Shown: positions 1 to 57,445 of the stretch, piece after piece | Position numbering within the stretch: the first letter of the stretch is position 1 | How the letters are laid out: the number at the start of each line of letters is the position of its first letter | Assembly (NCBI RefSeq): GCF_034702125.1 | Contig: NC_085880.1 | Location: forward strand, 40,223,499 to 40,287,498 | Length of the DNA: 64,000 bases | From: Engraulis encrasicolus | Lineage: Eukaryota; Chordata; Actinopteri; Clupeiformes; Engraulidae | Reading direction: 5' to 3' | Position numbers and translations under genes: made by a program | The notes under the pieces: model-generated | The model's input: only the letters and a program-made list of their open reading frames with translations | The model's database searches: none | Told to the model about the DNA's origin: nothing

Positions 1-58
1 AAAGTAGCTAGTTATTGGTCTCTTCTACCAGCCAAACTTTCACCAGCATTTCAGCTTA
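1..58. mobile_element. Fragment of the CAGGGCTCTAAATTAAC hAT-like MITE family
   Basis: The window begins inside a copy (TTCTACCAGCCAAACTTTC, CACCAGCATTT). The full copies at 2,840, 20,866, 52,104 and 62,366 share this sequence. Confidence 0.65.
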
Positions 59-345
59 ATGTAAGTCCCTGGAAACGATTCAGCTCAGACGTTTGACTCA
101 ATACAACCATGTAAAACATATTCTCATAACTACGCACTGATAAGTGTTTGACAACTGTGGCGGTTCTGAACCCTCCAATCTTGGCAGGTATTGTGTAAAC
201 ACTCTACTGGCAGGAGTTAGAACGCATGCATACACACACAAGAGGCTGCGAGCTGGTTGACATGCCAGAAGCATAACGAGCTGCCGATTGTTTGGGAACA
301 GGAATGTGGCAGGCTTGTGTGTGTCGTCGAGTGTATGATTGTGTC

Positions 346-348
<3 letters not shown>

Positions 349-428
<80 letters not shown>
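349..428 (+). repeat. (GT)n microsatellite
   Basis: A pure 80-bp GT run in BIRC6 intron 3. Confidence 0.97.
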
Positions 429-429
<1 letters not shown>

Positions 430-565
430 CATTTAATTGAGACATTTAATTCAGAATTAACTTAACACTTAGTTCTGAATTAATTTTATCCTACTTTGAA
501 AACATCATGTCAACACAAATGAAAGGACAATGTAAACTCAACAAACTAGGAACAAACACGCAGAC

Positions 566-2323
566 TAGATATGCACCGGATCCGGTTCTGGTTCCATATC
601 CGGATCCGGCAGGATAATAGGGTTTTTCACAAGATCCGGGTCCGGCAGGATCTTAAGCAGTCGGATTCGGTGTCCGGCATTGTCTGGTGCATCTCTAGCC
701 TAGGCTTTTCAGTCAGTCTTTCACAACCCTAATCACTGCATGGAGTGACAGCCCATTGGAAGCGGTCGTTGCAGGCAGTGTGGCAATAAGTAGAGGTGCT
801 CCGATCACCATTTTTTGGCCCGATCACCGATACCGATCACCAAAAATCTTTATCTGCAGATCACCGATCATTGCCGATCACAGAAATTATTTCCTATTTT
901 TTTAATAGCCTATTAATTATCCTTATTGAATACCATTTCTGCCCATAAACCAATCAATCTTAATTTGTACATGTCACTTTCACAATGTAGGCCTATTATT
1001 AGGCTATTATTTTTATTATCATTATTATTATTAGGCTATTATTATTATTATTATTATTATCTTGCAGCTCTTTCAGACTAGTGTTGGTAATATAGCCTAC
1101 AAGTAAGTCTACAGTATTAATCAATTTATAAGTTATTGCATATAATTACTAAACTATTTAAGATTGAATTGAAGCTCAGACACCTGGATCTCAGTCTCTC
1201 GTCTTCTGCATATGAGAAAAAACCCTGTCGCTTTAAATGAGCAGCCTCGTGAGGAGAGCCCCTCCCCTCTCTGTCACTCACTGTCCACAGCTGCAGTGCT
1301 CCGCGACCGCTCTCTCCCTCTCACCTCACCTGTCGCCGTTTGGCGTTTCAGCGACTATCAAACTAATCGACTGACTGTCAATTACAACTTTGAAAACAAT
1401 AACGTTGGCATGCTTGTGCGGACAACGTGAACTTGTCGCGTGCTGACCGAGGCAACTACACAGGTTATAACGTAAAATGGCTAACTGGCGAGAAGTAGTC
1501 TATCGCAAATTACATTGTGACTGAAACACTTGAGATTCTACACAAAACAAGAAAAAAACTTCACTTGAAAGAACAGGCAACACGCACAACACAGCGTGTC
1601 TGCGAGGAAAGCTCTTTCTATGTAACACTGTCAGATTGTAGAATTCCCTGCACAGACTCATTGAGTTTCACCGTCCACTCTCCCTCTGCACTGTTTGGTG
1701 TTGCAGCGACTACAAACTAATGACCTGGCTGTGCATTAGGCTACAACTTTGAAAACAATACCGTTGATGATTGTTTTGGAAACGTTTAGTTGTTGCGTGC
1801 TCACAGGCTGTAACTCAAAATAGCGAACATGGCGAGACTGACACGTCATTCGCAAATTACAAGCGCCATGTAAACGGCGCATGGATCGGAAAATCAGATC
1901 ATTGTTGATGCAGATATGATTATAAATGGTGAAAATGAAGGAGGGAATTCCAAAAAGTTAAAGACAAATAAAGATGCCTTATTTTGGTGCAGCAGCTGTG
2001 CAGAGCCAGCACCTAGACTACATGCAGGCAGCGCCAGGTGTAGGCCTAAAGGCAAAATGGTTGCGTGAGGAATTTAATATCTCTGGATCGGTTTTTTGAT
2101 CGGCATGTTTTTCCGATCACCGATCAGGCTATTTTTGGCCATTATCGGCCGATCTTGATCGGCTGCCGAGCAATCGGAGCACCTCTAGCAATAAGCCAAT
2201 GAGTCTAAAAAATAGTTTGAGCCAATGTAATAAAAAGGGTCCACATGTGCGAGTAGACTAAATGTTTCAACCCTTTTGTAGGATCCGGTGGGATCCTAAA
2301 AATCAGGATCCGGTGCATCTCTA
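566..2323. mobile_element. hAT-like element with 8-bp TSD, carrying a nested element
   Basis: Terminal inverted repeats TAGATATGCACCGGATCC (left) and TAGAGATGCACCGGATCC (right, reversed) are flanked by a perfect 8-bp duplication ACGCAGAC at 558-565 and 2,324-2,331. No transposase is encoded. Without the inner insertion it is only about 350 bp, a MITE. It ends 47 bp from BIRC6 exon 3, in intron 3. Confidence 0.9.
791..2187. mobile_element. Second hAT-like element nested in the first
   Basis: TIR TAGAGGTGCTCCGAT at both ends, with a perfect 8-bp TSD GCAATAAG at 783-790 and 2,188-2,195. The ends are rich in CGATCACCGAT-type subterminal motifs. Two diverged copies of a roughly 180-bp internal module lie at about 1,310-1,490 and 1,675-1,850 (shared ACAACTTTGAAAACAATA). 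No intact transposase frame is present. Confidence 0.9.
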
Positions 2324-2370
2324 ACGCAGACACATAACAACATAAAGGGCATTAAAAACCCCTCACTCAC

Positions 2371-17473
<15,103 letters not shown>

Positions 17474-17760
17474 TTTCACTTTATTTTCCCAACCCCGCTC
17501 TGTTTTAGGGAGCTGTGTATATGCAAGTCAGAGTAAAAAGGTAAAATCCGAATCCCAAACCTCCGCTGTACTAGCTACCACTGCTAGCTCTCTTCTTCCG
17601 CGGCTTCTGTGCTCCTCCTCTCCCGTTGCCGCAGCCAGTCACTATTCACCATCGGCACTAGGAAACGTACGGGCGTACCTCAATTGATTTTAGAAAAGTG
17701 GACGGGATTAGCGTAAGAAATACTTGCTCACGCCGTACCACTAGGGGCACTCCGCCGTCT
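17474..17760 (-). promoter_or_regulatory. Putative BIRC6 5' UTR and CpG-rich promoter
   Basis: The sequence around BIRC6 exon 1 (about 17,330-17,760) is visibly richer in CpG and GC than its AT-rich surroundings, as expected for a housekeeping CpG-island promoter. It includes a GCGGCCGC motif inside the first codons. No TATA box is apparent. The transcription start cannot be placed from sequence alone. Confidence 0.5.
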
Positions 17761-18950
17761 GCGCAGACATGAGGATGATGGGGCTCTGTTTATTGTTGGT
17801 CATCATGACTGTAGGCTACTAAATATCAAAATACCAGAGGCCCACACGAACTGAATACCCCGCACACAGAAAGTCTACTCTTCTTTGTCGAGTGTTGTAT
17901 TAACTTAAAATATTTTAGTAACATCGAAATGTAGTAATGAAGCAAAATAGTATAGATGACTAATGAATGTGGTGTGTCAAGAGTAAGGTAAATATCCAGC
18001 CCACCTCAAGTGACTACCTGGAGGGTAGGCCTATTGTAGATATGCCTACAACAAATTAGGTGTGATGGCAGTGAAGCGCTCATGAGCTTGCACCATGAGA
18101 AGAAATAAATAAAATATTTTGTCAGAAGACAAATGAGGCGTTATAAGGCCAATTGCCAGTCTAAATGTTAACAAACTGATTGCAGGACACAGAACAGACT
18201 CACCTTCCTGACCGCCTTATTAGTGCAACTGTCAAAATTAGAATATGATCTTAAATACCCAATCAAGAATACCCCGCCTCAACTATGCATCATGGTTAAG
18301 CACCCAAGTACCAAAGTAGTAAAGGCAGCCTGTTCATATTTCATTGAATAGCTTCTAAAAGAATAATTACATTGAAGACAGTAATATGGGCAGAAGTCTC
18401 AGAAGCATTTGCAGAATTTGCATTTAATAGGTATACTTCTATTGTACACAAATTGCACCACTTCATCATGTTTTCTGGCTGGCATGAACTACTGGGGTAT
18501 AAAATCGTACAGAATTCCATGTTGTTACAGTGAAGATTACATTTTGGCCGCCATCCTTCTAAGTGTGTAGGCCTACTACTAGTGCACGAAAGCCATCTGG
18601 CAACCCTAGAAAATGACTAGAAAAGGCACCCGACATTAGCAGACATTATTTTTTTATTACATATCTACCGTCTTCCAGTTCACTTATCCACACTGGAATT
18701 TAAGTTCAGACCTTAAGTCACATAAATAATATCCCCCTTCCCCAAAGACCAAAGTAAGATGGATGAAAAGTGTCATGTCTGCTTGACCAATTCAGTTGAA
18801 CATAATAGACGTTTAAAGGAGAGGAAAGAAACTACAAGGCTTGATGAACCACGCTCCTGGTGTGCCCTGCGGCAGTTTCTTGCTGTTTTCCGACGATCCC
18901 AATGGTCCATTCATAGAAAAAATACATATCTAAAAAGGTATACACAATAA
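17761..18950. other. Spacer between the BIRC6 promoter and the YIPF4 3' end
   Basis: AT-rich sequence with no gene or element that I can identify. Confidence 0.5.
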
Positions 18951-18963
18951 AATGCAATGGTGT

Positions 18964-18969
18964 TTTATT
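18964..18969 (-). terminator. Candidate YIPF4 polyadenylation signal (AATAAA)
   Basis: AATAAA on the minus strand lies about 250 nt after the YIPF4 stop codon, which would give a short 3' UTR. No closer canonical signal was seen. RNA evidence would be needed to fix the cleavage site. Confidence 0.5.
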
Positions 18970-19216
18970 TCGTGAAAAAAAATAGCATGAATTTTAACAC
19001 CATGGCATCAAATAAACGTTCACCCCCTATTTCCAAGTCTGTCCACAGGGTAATAAAAACATTAATCTTATTTCTTCTTTTTAAAAAAAGAAAGTAAAGT
19101 AACATAAAAGGGAAAAAAAAAGCATTGCCCATCGATCCGGTGGGCTTCATATTCTTCGAGGACTATCCACCACTTGTCATGGTGCTACAGGAGAATGTCC
19201 ATTTTACAGTGCCTCG

Positions 19217-23000
<3,784 letters not shown>

Positions 23001-23819
23001 CGTTGATGTCGAGGTAGCAGTTTTCCCAACCGCTTACATTTACACAGATGATTAAGATCAGATGCTTTTGGCAGGTGTATTGACAAGATTGGCATGAAAT
23101 AGTACTCAGAACTCTGTCATTTGTAGCCCATTCTGTTTGTTAGCGAGATGCAACCGATTTTCGGCAGCCACACAATCCTCAAAACAGACAGTAGGATAGG
23201 AAGCAGGAAGTGAAAGGGACACGTCAAATCCTCACACGGGTGCGGAAAAAGTTCGCCACCTACAGGCGAAGCGTGAAACAACCTGACATCTTTACAGTAA
23301 ACAAAAGTCATTTTCCAATGGCACGCATTATTTATCAAATGGAATGGGTTTGAAGCGTCAACCCAAACATGTGCCATAAACCTCAAGTATAAACCTGGCT
23401 AGCTGATATAATATCTCACAGAAAAAGGTGTCCTGGGGTAGATGGGCTATCTTTATTTGTGCAAAGGAAGGATCATAGTCATAGCCATATATAGAAAGAA
23501 AATCCTTATCTGTGCGTTTATCACTTGGCCTACTTGTCGATCAATCATTCCTTTTGATGACACTTGTGCATGCTTGTGCATTCGCACGCGCGCTCTCGCC
23601 CTCTCTCGCTCACGCTCTCTCTATCTGTAGGATATTCTGGAAATATTAGAGACTCGGAATAGGCCTACTGTTTCTTTTTAGTTTGCTAGGCCTACTGTCT
23701 AAATAAACCACTTTGCTTAGTTCACAGTCTGTTTACGGCTTATTTTTATTTTTCACTTATTCTTGGTGGTAAATGTATGTCAGACTCAGATGTTTCAATC
23801 TCATTCTCATTGTAGACCT

Positions 23820-23869
<50 letters not shown>
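23820..23869 (+). repeat. (CAA)n microsatellite
   Basis: About 16 perfect CAA units, upstream of YIPF4. Confidence 0.95.
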
Positions 23870-23872
<3 letters not shown>

Positions 23873-24191
23873 CTTACTATGTTTTAAGATAGACATACTC
23901 AAAAGTGGGATTGGGAGAAGAAAATCGGTAGGCTAATGGTGGTTGTTCTGCAGTACAAACAGAGATAAGTCTCTTTTCCATTGGGTTCCGCGTTCCGGTG
24001 CGGGCTTTATAAATATTCATGAAACTTGACGGGGGGGTCAATGGTGCTGTCTCGCACGCATTTCCATACAACGCAGACTAGAACTGGGCCGTATGATCAG
24101 CTGCTGCAACTAGCCGCGACAACACCGTGTTTTCNCCATTGTGAATCTAAGCCCTAATCCAAACAATAGGACCTAGGACTAAATATAACCA

Positions 24192-24932
24192 GCGATCTCC
24201 TTCTCTTAGACCCATTGACATGTGTTTGGGCTTGTTCGAAAGCTGCGAATCTTAGCTTTTCACAGGTTTTTACGGCACGTGTTTATGTTCTTTCAATCCA
24301 AAGTTATATAACGTTAACCGCCGCTGTTTCAAGTGAAAAGATATTGGGTTCCAACCAGCGTTTACCTCGTCATTTTGTTTTCGAACAGACAGCGATCTCC
24401 TTAACCTAGACCTACAGACATGTGTTAGGGCTTGTTCGAAAGCTGAGATTCTTAGCTTTTTACAGGTTTTTACGGCACGTGTTTATGTTCTTTCAATCCA
24501 AAGTTATATAACTTTAAGCGGCCGCTGTTTCAAGTGAAAATATAGCGCTTTCCAACCAGCGTTTACCTCGTCATTTTGTTTTCGAACAGACAGCGATCTC
24601 CTTAACCTAGACCTACAGACATGTGTTAGGGCTTGTTCGAAAGCTGAGATTCTTAGCTTTTTACAGGTTTTTACGGCACGTGTTTATGTTCTTTAAATCC
24701 AAAGTTATATAACTTTAAGCGGCCGCTGTTTCAAGTGAAAAGATAGCGCTTTCCAACCAGCGTTTACCTCGTCATTTTGTTTTCGAACAGACAGCGATCT
24801 CCTTAACCTAGACCTACAGACATGTGTTAGGGCTTGTTCGAAAGCTGAGATTCTTAGCTTTTTACAGGTTTTTACGGCACGTGTTTATGTTCTTTAAATC
24901 CAAAGTTATTTAACTTTAAGCGGTCGCCACTT
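24192..24932 (+). repeat. Minisatellite, about 201-bp unit, about 3.7 copies
   Basis: Unit starts are at 24,192, 24,392, 24,593 and 24,794, each with GCGATCTCCTT. Copies 2 to 4 are nearly identical and copy 1 is more diverged. The last copy breaks off after AACTTTAAGCGG. Each unit carries a CACGTG E-box within GGCACGTGTTTATG. The array lies between the YIPF4 and NVL start codons. Confidence 0.9.
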
Positions 24933-26006
24933 CAAGTAGCCTAAACAATGGCGTTATTCTCCAGTCGGATAGAGAGGAAATCTTTGTTCCCTCGAATAAA
25001 CCACAGTTGTCTTTTTCATTCGAAATTTTCATTTTTACATTTAATTTGATAACAGCAAATTCGCCATCCCTCTGCAGGTTCGTAGGCTATATGAAGATAT
25101 GTGCAATGAAAAGGGCTACTTTAGTGTGCCCTATTTTGCATGGTGGTAAAAAAAACGACTTCTCACAAGGAGGAGGCATGGAGCTTTGGAAATAGCGTGA
25201 TTTTAAAATAATAGCCTAATAGGCTAATAATATAACTCCTTGGCCAAGGACTGGACTTAGGCTACTTTAAAGAACATGATAATTGCTTGAGCAAATTTTC
25301 TCTGTCTACTGTAAAAACTGCCGACAGAAAAGTTGATTTTTAAAGTGCGTGGGTGGGGATAGGTGTTTTCACATGCCGGTAAATCCTAACACAGGCAACA
25401 TTTAGCCTAGTGGAACTCAGCTCCGCACGCCTCGAACCACGTCTTTCGCGATTCTATAATCGCCCCTGTTTGAGCCCTGTTTGAGCTGATGATGGGTGTG
25501 TATGGGTGGAGTAAATGCAAAAAGAAAACGAAACCACGCCCCAGCAGCGCGCAGCCCCGTTCTACCAGGGCTAGTCGAAAAAGGACTATAGGCTACTACC
25601 AGTCTCTGGTACAAATCTAGCCAGTAGCCACAGTTGTAAACATTCTCATCAGGCACCATTATGGGCAGCCCCGAATGTTGGGTCCATGTTCACGTGGTGC
25701 AAATGGAAAGCGGTCCAGTGGAAATGTGTCAGGAAGCGTGTTGTTATAAGTTATCTGGCAATTCACTTGTTTTTTCTATAAATTACCGACCTGATTTCAC
25801 TGCATCTTGAAAACAAACTATTTCGGTTTACTAAGATTACTCTTTGTTTACATATTCCCCAACATGGTGGTCACTGTTGATAGAAGAGATGCTCAGCTAG
25901 CCAACAACTAGCCAACCTCTGGAGTACATTAGTGAACTTCACTAAACTTATTTTTTCTCATAAGGATTAAAAAACGTCATGGGATTCTAGACAAAAGAAC
26001 ACCAAC

Positions 26007-53172
<27,166 letters not shown>

Positions 53173-53190
53173 GGAACTGGCACATCTCCC

Positions 53191-53411
53191 CAGGGCTGGA
53201 CTGGCCATTTGGCATACCGGGCAATTTCCAGTGGGCCCTGCACCCTCGTGGGCCCGTTTTCAGTTTTCAGGGTTTTTTTTACATTTTATCATTATTTTTA
53301 ACGTTTCTGATAATAGGGGCCCGCGAGGGTGCAAGCCCACCGGTGAGACAGTTCTGTGCCGCTAATTGTGAGGGGGGACCCGGGCCCTATTTCTCCACCA
53401 GGCCAGCCCTG
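53191..53411. mobile_element. hAT-like MITE in the NVL 3' UTR
   Basis: Termini CAGGGCTGGACTGGCC and CAGGGCTGGCC, with a 6/8 TSD CATCTCCC against CATCTCTT. It starts 19 nt after the NVL stop. Confidence 0.78.
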
Positions 53412-53591
53412 CATCTCTTGGACGCAAAACAGTCAATGAATTGTAACAATTTTTTAACTAGAAAAAAAACTGTTGCCATCATGTCTACCTTGTCAAACAT
53501 TTTTTTATTGTAAAGCTCCTTTGAAAAGTTAAGTAGGAAGTAAATGTCTGATCCAAAAAAAAGTGCTTTCCATATTTTCATAGAGCCCTGC

Positions 53592-53597
53592 AATAAA
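53592..53597 (+). terminator. Candidate NVL polyadenylation signal (AATAAA)
   Basis: The first canonical AATAAA after the NVL stop codon lies 420 nt downstream. A U/GU-rich stretch (about 53,600-53,640) follows, as expected downstream of a cleavage site. The implied 3' UTR contains a small hAT-like element (53,191-53,411). Confidence 0.55.
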
Positions 53598-53984
53598 TCA
53601 TTTTCCTATGTACACTCTGTGGTCCATTGTTTGACTTACTGTACGGTATTAACAGTTGGGAGACTCTCATGAACAAATATTTACATGTTTCTACGTGATA
53701 GGAATCTGAGCAGCCGTCCATATTTACATAGGCATGCATGTCCCATTGTATTCGTCTGAGAAGTTGGGTTTTACAGTTGCCTCTCACTCCAACACCCCGA
53801 AGGTACACATTACCACCCCACGTTAACAACCCAATCAGCTGGCCCTTACAACGTCCATGTCTTTCCCAAAATATTGACCATAACCATTATTTTCTATTTT
53901 TATGGGGCTGGTGAACCTGGGTAGACTGAATCCAAATTTCAAAATATTTTACACTGGGCATAGAACCATTTAATTACACAGCTG

Positions 53985-54067
53985 AGGCAATGTGTTTTCA
54001 TTGAAGGGGGGGGATTAATGCACCTGAGGCAATGTGTTTTCATTGAAGGGGGGGATTAATGCACCTG
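53985..54067 (+). repeat. Two-copy 41-bp tandem repeat
   Basis: GAGGCAATGTGTTTTCATTG then a G run then ATTAATGCACCT, twice. Confidence 0.9.
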
Positions 54068-54589
54068 AACGACCAGGGTAGTAAACAAGACAAGACAGCA
54101 GAAATACATTTCAGTTCTTTAATAAAATCACAGCGGTGCAATGAAGCAAAACAGACATTTGTTACAGAAAAAAATTATGTCTCCACTTACAAGTGCAGCT
54201 CCCACTGAGGGCAAGTGTGGTGTTCAGTCAATCAGGTGAGGCCGACCGACAGGTGTGCTCTCACTGAGAGCTCCCCTGATGTTCAGTTGATCAGGTGAGC
54301 ACGAGCAGGAACTACAAGGTTATCAGTCCCATATCCAGGTGTGTTCAAAGTGGATGCTCACCTGTCTGGCAGTGACTTCGCAGAACTCTTACAGTTGCTC
54401 TTATCACAAGGCCGTAATAAAAATCACAGACGCAGTTCTGGGAAGCACACTGCCAAGGACACTTATCTGGTCTGATGTGCCCTCACCTGATCTGATGGGC
54501 CCCCGAGTGAGATGCGCTGACTTGTTTTTGACCTTTAACCTTGAGTGACAGAGGTCAGATGGCATGAGATGTCAGAGGGGCTGCACTAA

Positions 54590-54885
54590 GGGGTACGTTC
54601 CATTATCCAAACTCCCCGTCCTCCATTGTGCTTGTGGCCTTGTGATGACTTCACAAGACGATAGAAGTTTAATTCAACATCTCGCAGAAGCGCAATTCAA
54701 AGGCCATTTTCTCATTTGCAATTGGGGTGCTTAATCAGGGGAAATGTCCCCCATAAGTTGGTGTGCCTAGGGCTGATACTGGGGAAACTTAATTGTTTTC
54801 TCCACAGAGGCGAGGCGCTTTGCGCAAGGCCACAAGCGCAAGTTGAGGACGTGACTTTGGATAATGCCGTGTACCCTAGACGTGC
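54590..54885. mobile_element. MITE of the GGCCACAAGC long-TIR family (copy 5)
   Basis: CCGTCCTCCATTGTGCTTG at the left and GGCCACAAGCGCAAG at the right. The internal region is shared with the other copies. Between NVL and DEGS1. Confidence 0.75.
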
Positions 54886-55562
54886 TTCCAGCTTGGGAGT
54901 TGGAGGTTGAGGATTGGGGAGGAGAGGGGCTGAAGGGGTCCAACTTCTCAAGCTGGTAAATAATACTGACAAAGGGCAGCTGTACTCCTCTGCACGTCTC
55001 TGACCCATGTCTCACTGGGAATGGGGGGGTGGGGTGGGGCTCATACAGCCTGGAACGACCTCCAGGACACACACACACACATTTCAAAAGGAAAGTGCCC
55101 GTAGTGTCCATGGTGTAAGTGGGGGGATTTCTTTTTACTACAAACAAAACAACGGAACACACACAGAATTTCCAGGACTTAAAAGTAATTAAGTCATTTT
55201 TTAAAACTAATGTCTGTATCTGGAATGGAATTTTGTGTGGTCTCTCCTGTACTGTATGTACTTTTAACAGCCATCCACCATGTACTTCCAACCCGCCATT
55301 ATGAGACCATATACTGTGTGCCATAACCCTGACCCTTGATCTACGGTGTGGAATATAGATGTATTAAAGCAAAGGTTACAGCTTTTTACCTTCTTCTGAT
55401 TTCAAAATGACACTTTTCACACCAAGGTCGGATGACCGAAACATTTTATTTAAGTTTGGAATGGATGTGTGCAAGATTTCTTTACGTTCTTCTGATAGCT
55501 TGGGCCTCGCATATCCATTCATACAGACTGGCAGACAGTGGGGCTTATCGTTACAAGAGAAG

Positions 55563-55672
55563 TAAAGGGCCAATGAGGGCACAGTAAAGGGCCGATGAGG
55601 GCACAGTAAAGGGCCAATGAGGACAGGGCTGAGGCAAGTAAAGGGCCAATGAGAACAGCGCTGAGGCACAGT
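55563..55672 (+). repeat. Minisatellite, about 23-bp unit, four copies
   Basis: Repeats of AGTAAAGGGCCAATGAGG with GCACAG or GACAGCGCTGAGGCA joints. Confidence 0.88.
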
Positions 55673-56594
55673 GACCGTGACGATGATAACAGAGGAGCCA
55701 GCAGTGTAGCTGCTCTCCTTGTGAATGTTCAGGACTCTATTGAAAGACTTAAAAAAACAAACAAACAAAACATAGAGGTGGGGAATCAGTCTGATCAGAG
55801 GGAGGTGTTGTACATACAAACAAACATGCTGGCTTGCAAAAGGGGGAAGAGGGAGCAAGGAGGGAAAAAAGAAACAAAGCCAGTTAAGTATTTCTCCAAA
55901 AAATTTGCACTTTTTCCAGCCCTGGGTTAGGGGCAAGGGTTTGGTTAGACTGTCACACATACAAATACGGTACATACATACCTCATATGCAAGTGAAAAA
56001 AAACAAAACAAAAATCTAGAACAAGCCTTCTTAAAAGCATTGGTGCATTTCCAGTGAGATGACATAAAAAGAACATGAAATGGCTGTATTGCTTTTAGAG
56101 AACTCAAGATTTCGGCACGGCATCATTCAACACACTGTGCATAACGCCCCACAAGGCCACATGTGGTCCCTAACCCTAAAACAAAACTTCTTTCGACATA
56201 TCGTGTATGCAATATATACAAGACAAAACAAAAAAACAAACAATTTGCCATTCCTTTCCGTAAAAATCTCTCATCTGAAACACAGGAGGGAACATCCATC
56301 CCAAATCAAAACCAGCATTGGAAATCTCTTCAAAGTAGATTCCTACAGCTCCAAACCATCTCCAAGTATACAGTACATTTCATATACAGCACACTGTACA
56401 TCACTGAATACCAAATCAACCACCATGTTGTGTAGGTTATTTTGGGGTAACAACACCTTCCATTATGTTGATGCATCGTGGTGGCAGTCAGTTACACTCA
56501 ACTGGTCACCATGTGCAAACCGGCCACAGACAAAGGCTTTACATTGAGGGAGGATTTAGAGGGCCATCTGGTTTGATCAGAGATCAGGAGCCTG

Positions 56595-56712
56595 TACCAA
56601 GAAGCTGGTTCTGGAGTAAACCAGGTAAACTTAAGAGATACATCATCTCTCTTCTATTAGATGATTTACCCCTTCACTTAACCTGGTTTACTCCAGAACC
56701 AGCTGCTTCTAG
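56595..56712. repeat. Hairpin-forming MITE (GCTGGTTCTGGAGTAAACC)
   Basis: GCTGGTTCTGGAGTAAACCAGG at 56,603 pairs with its inverted copy at about 56,683-56,704. A shorter internal pair, GATGATTTACC/GATACATCATC, lies between. Confidence 0.8.
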
Positions 56713-57324
56713 TATAGGCCCGAGAACCTGTCTGGACATTTTTTGTTGTTGCCCACAGCATGCATTGAGATGGGTGGAGGAGAGGAGCAGCCATTTCTAC
56801 AGGCACAAGGTAAAGCCATCATCAGAGGGGTAATTCCAAAAATGTGGTTAAGTGATAAACCAGGCTAAGTTAATCTACAGGAAGTGGTAAACCTGCTAAT
56901 AGACAGCCCACGGGAGTCATTTTAATTAAGAAAATTAGGACTCAAGGCCCTTCTATTAAATGATTTACCGTACCACCATCTCAAGGCTAACTTAACCAGG
57001 TGTGCATTTCTCGGAACCAAAGCTGCTTACAATATTTGCTACTTTGTTGTTTTCAATGCATTTTCCCATTGGCAACTACCGAAGTTGCTAACAGGCTAAC
57101 AACTTCTCTTGAGAAATGCATTCCTGGTTTACTACGGAGCCAAGTTCTTGGAATAACCGCTGATGCATCAGCCAAGGGTGACCGACCTCATAAACCCTCT
57201 GTGTAAAAGACAGCAGTAGCAGTAGCAGCCAACTGATAGGAGACAGATATGCAATGCAACGCAACGCCTTTCTGATTACAGAAGTCACACACTCACTTTA
57301 CACACACACTTCTACATCTGTGCC

Positions 57325-57445
57325 CTGTTTCTTGAAGGCATCGTTGACTGCCAGTTAGCAAATTAATAGGTTTCCAATGGGAAATTGCATTGCAGCCAAG
57401 TAAGTTGCTAACTTAGTTAGCAACAATGTTGTCGAGAAACACTCC
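57325..57445. repeat. Inverted-repeat element (GTTGCTAAC...GAGAAAC)
   Basis: Related copies lie at about 3,115-3,235 and 57,009-57,125, with the same CCAATGGGAAATTGCAT centre and GAGAAAC ends. Confidence 0.55.

Larger units (their letters stand above)
23001..26006. other. YIPF4-NVL divergent intergenic region
   Basis: About 3 kb separate the two start codons. It contains a (CAA)n tract, one unresolved base at 24,135, and a tandem array. The stretch from about 24,930 to 26,006 shows no other recognised element. Both promoters must lie here, but no TATA box or clear core element was identified. Confidence 0.6.

Noticed and set aside
98..432. Open frames encoding poly-His/Thr peptides, and similar poly-Cys/Val, Leu/Ser or Arg/Glu frames at other microsatellites
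   Set aside because: They are translations of dinucleotide tracts with no codon bias, family match or exon structure.
1212..1720. Short frames inside the nested hAT element as transposase remnants
   Set aside because: They show no hAT dimerisation or catalytic motifs and are explained by the internal duplicated module.
17474..17479. Upstream extension of BIRC6 starting with MK
   Set aside because: The first of these codons is GTG, not ATG. The ATG at 17,473 has the better context.
24192..24932. Array read as a CRISPR or as a tandem gene family
   Set aside because: Units are contiguous with no spacers and carry no open frame.
55376..56107. 243-codon minus-strand frame downstream of DEGS1
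   Set aside because: It has no recognisable domain, contains the 23-bp minisatellite, and lies where a 3' UTR is expected.
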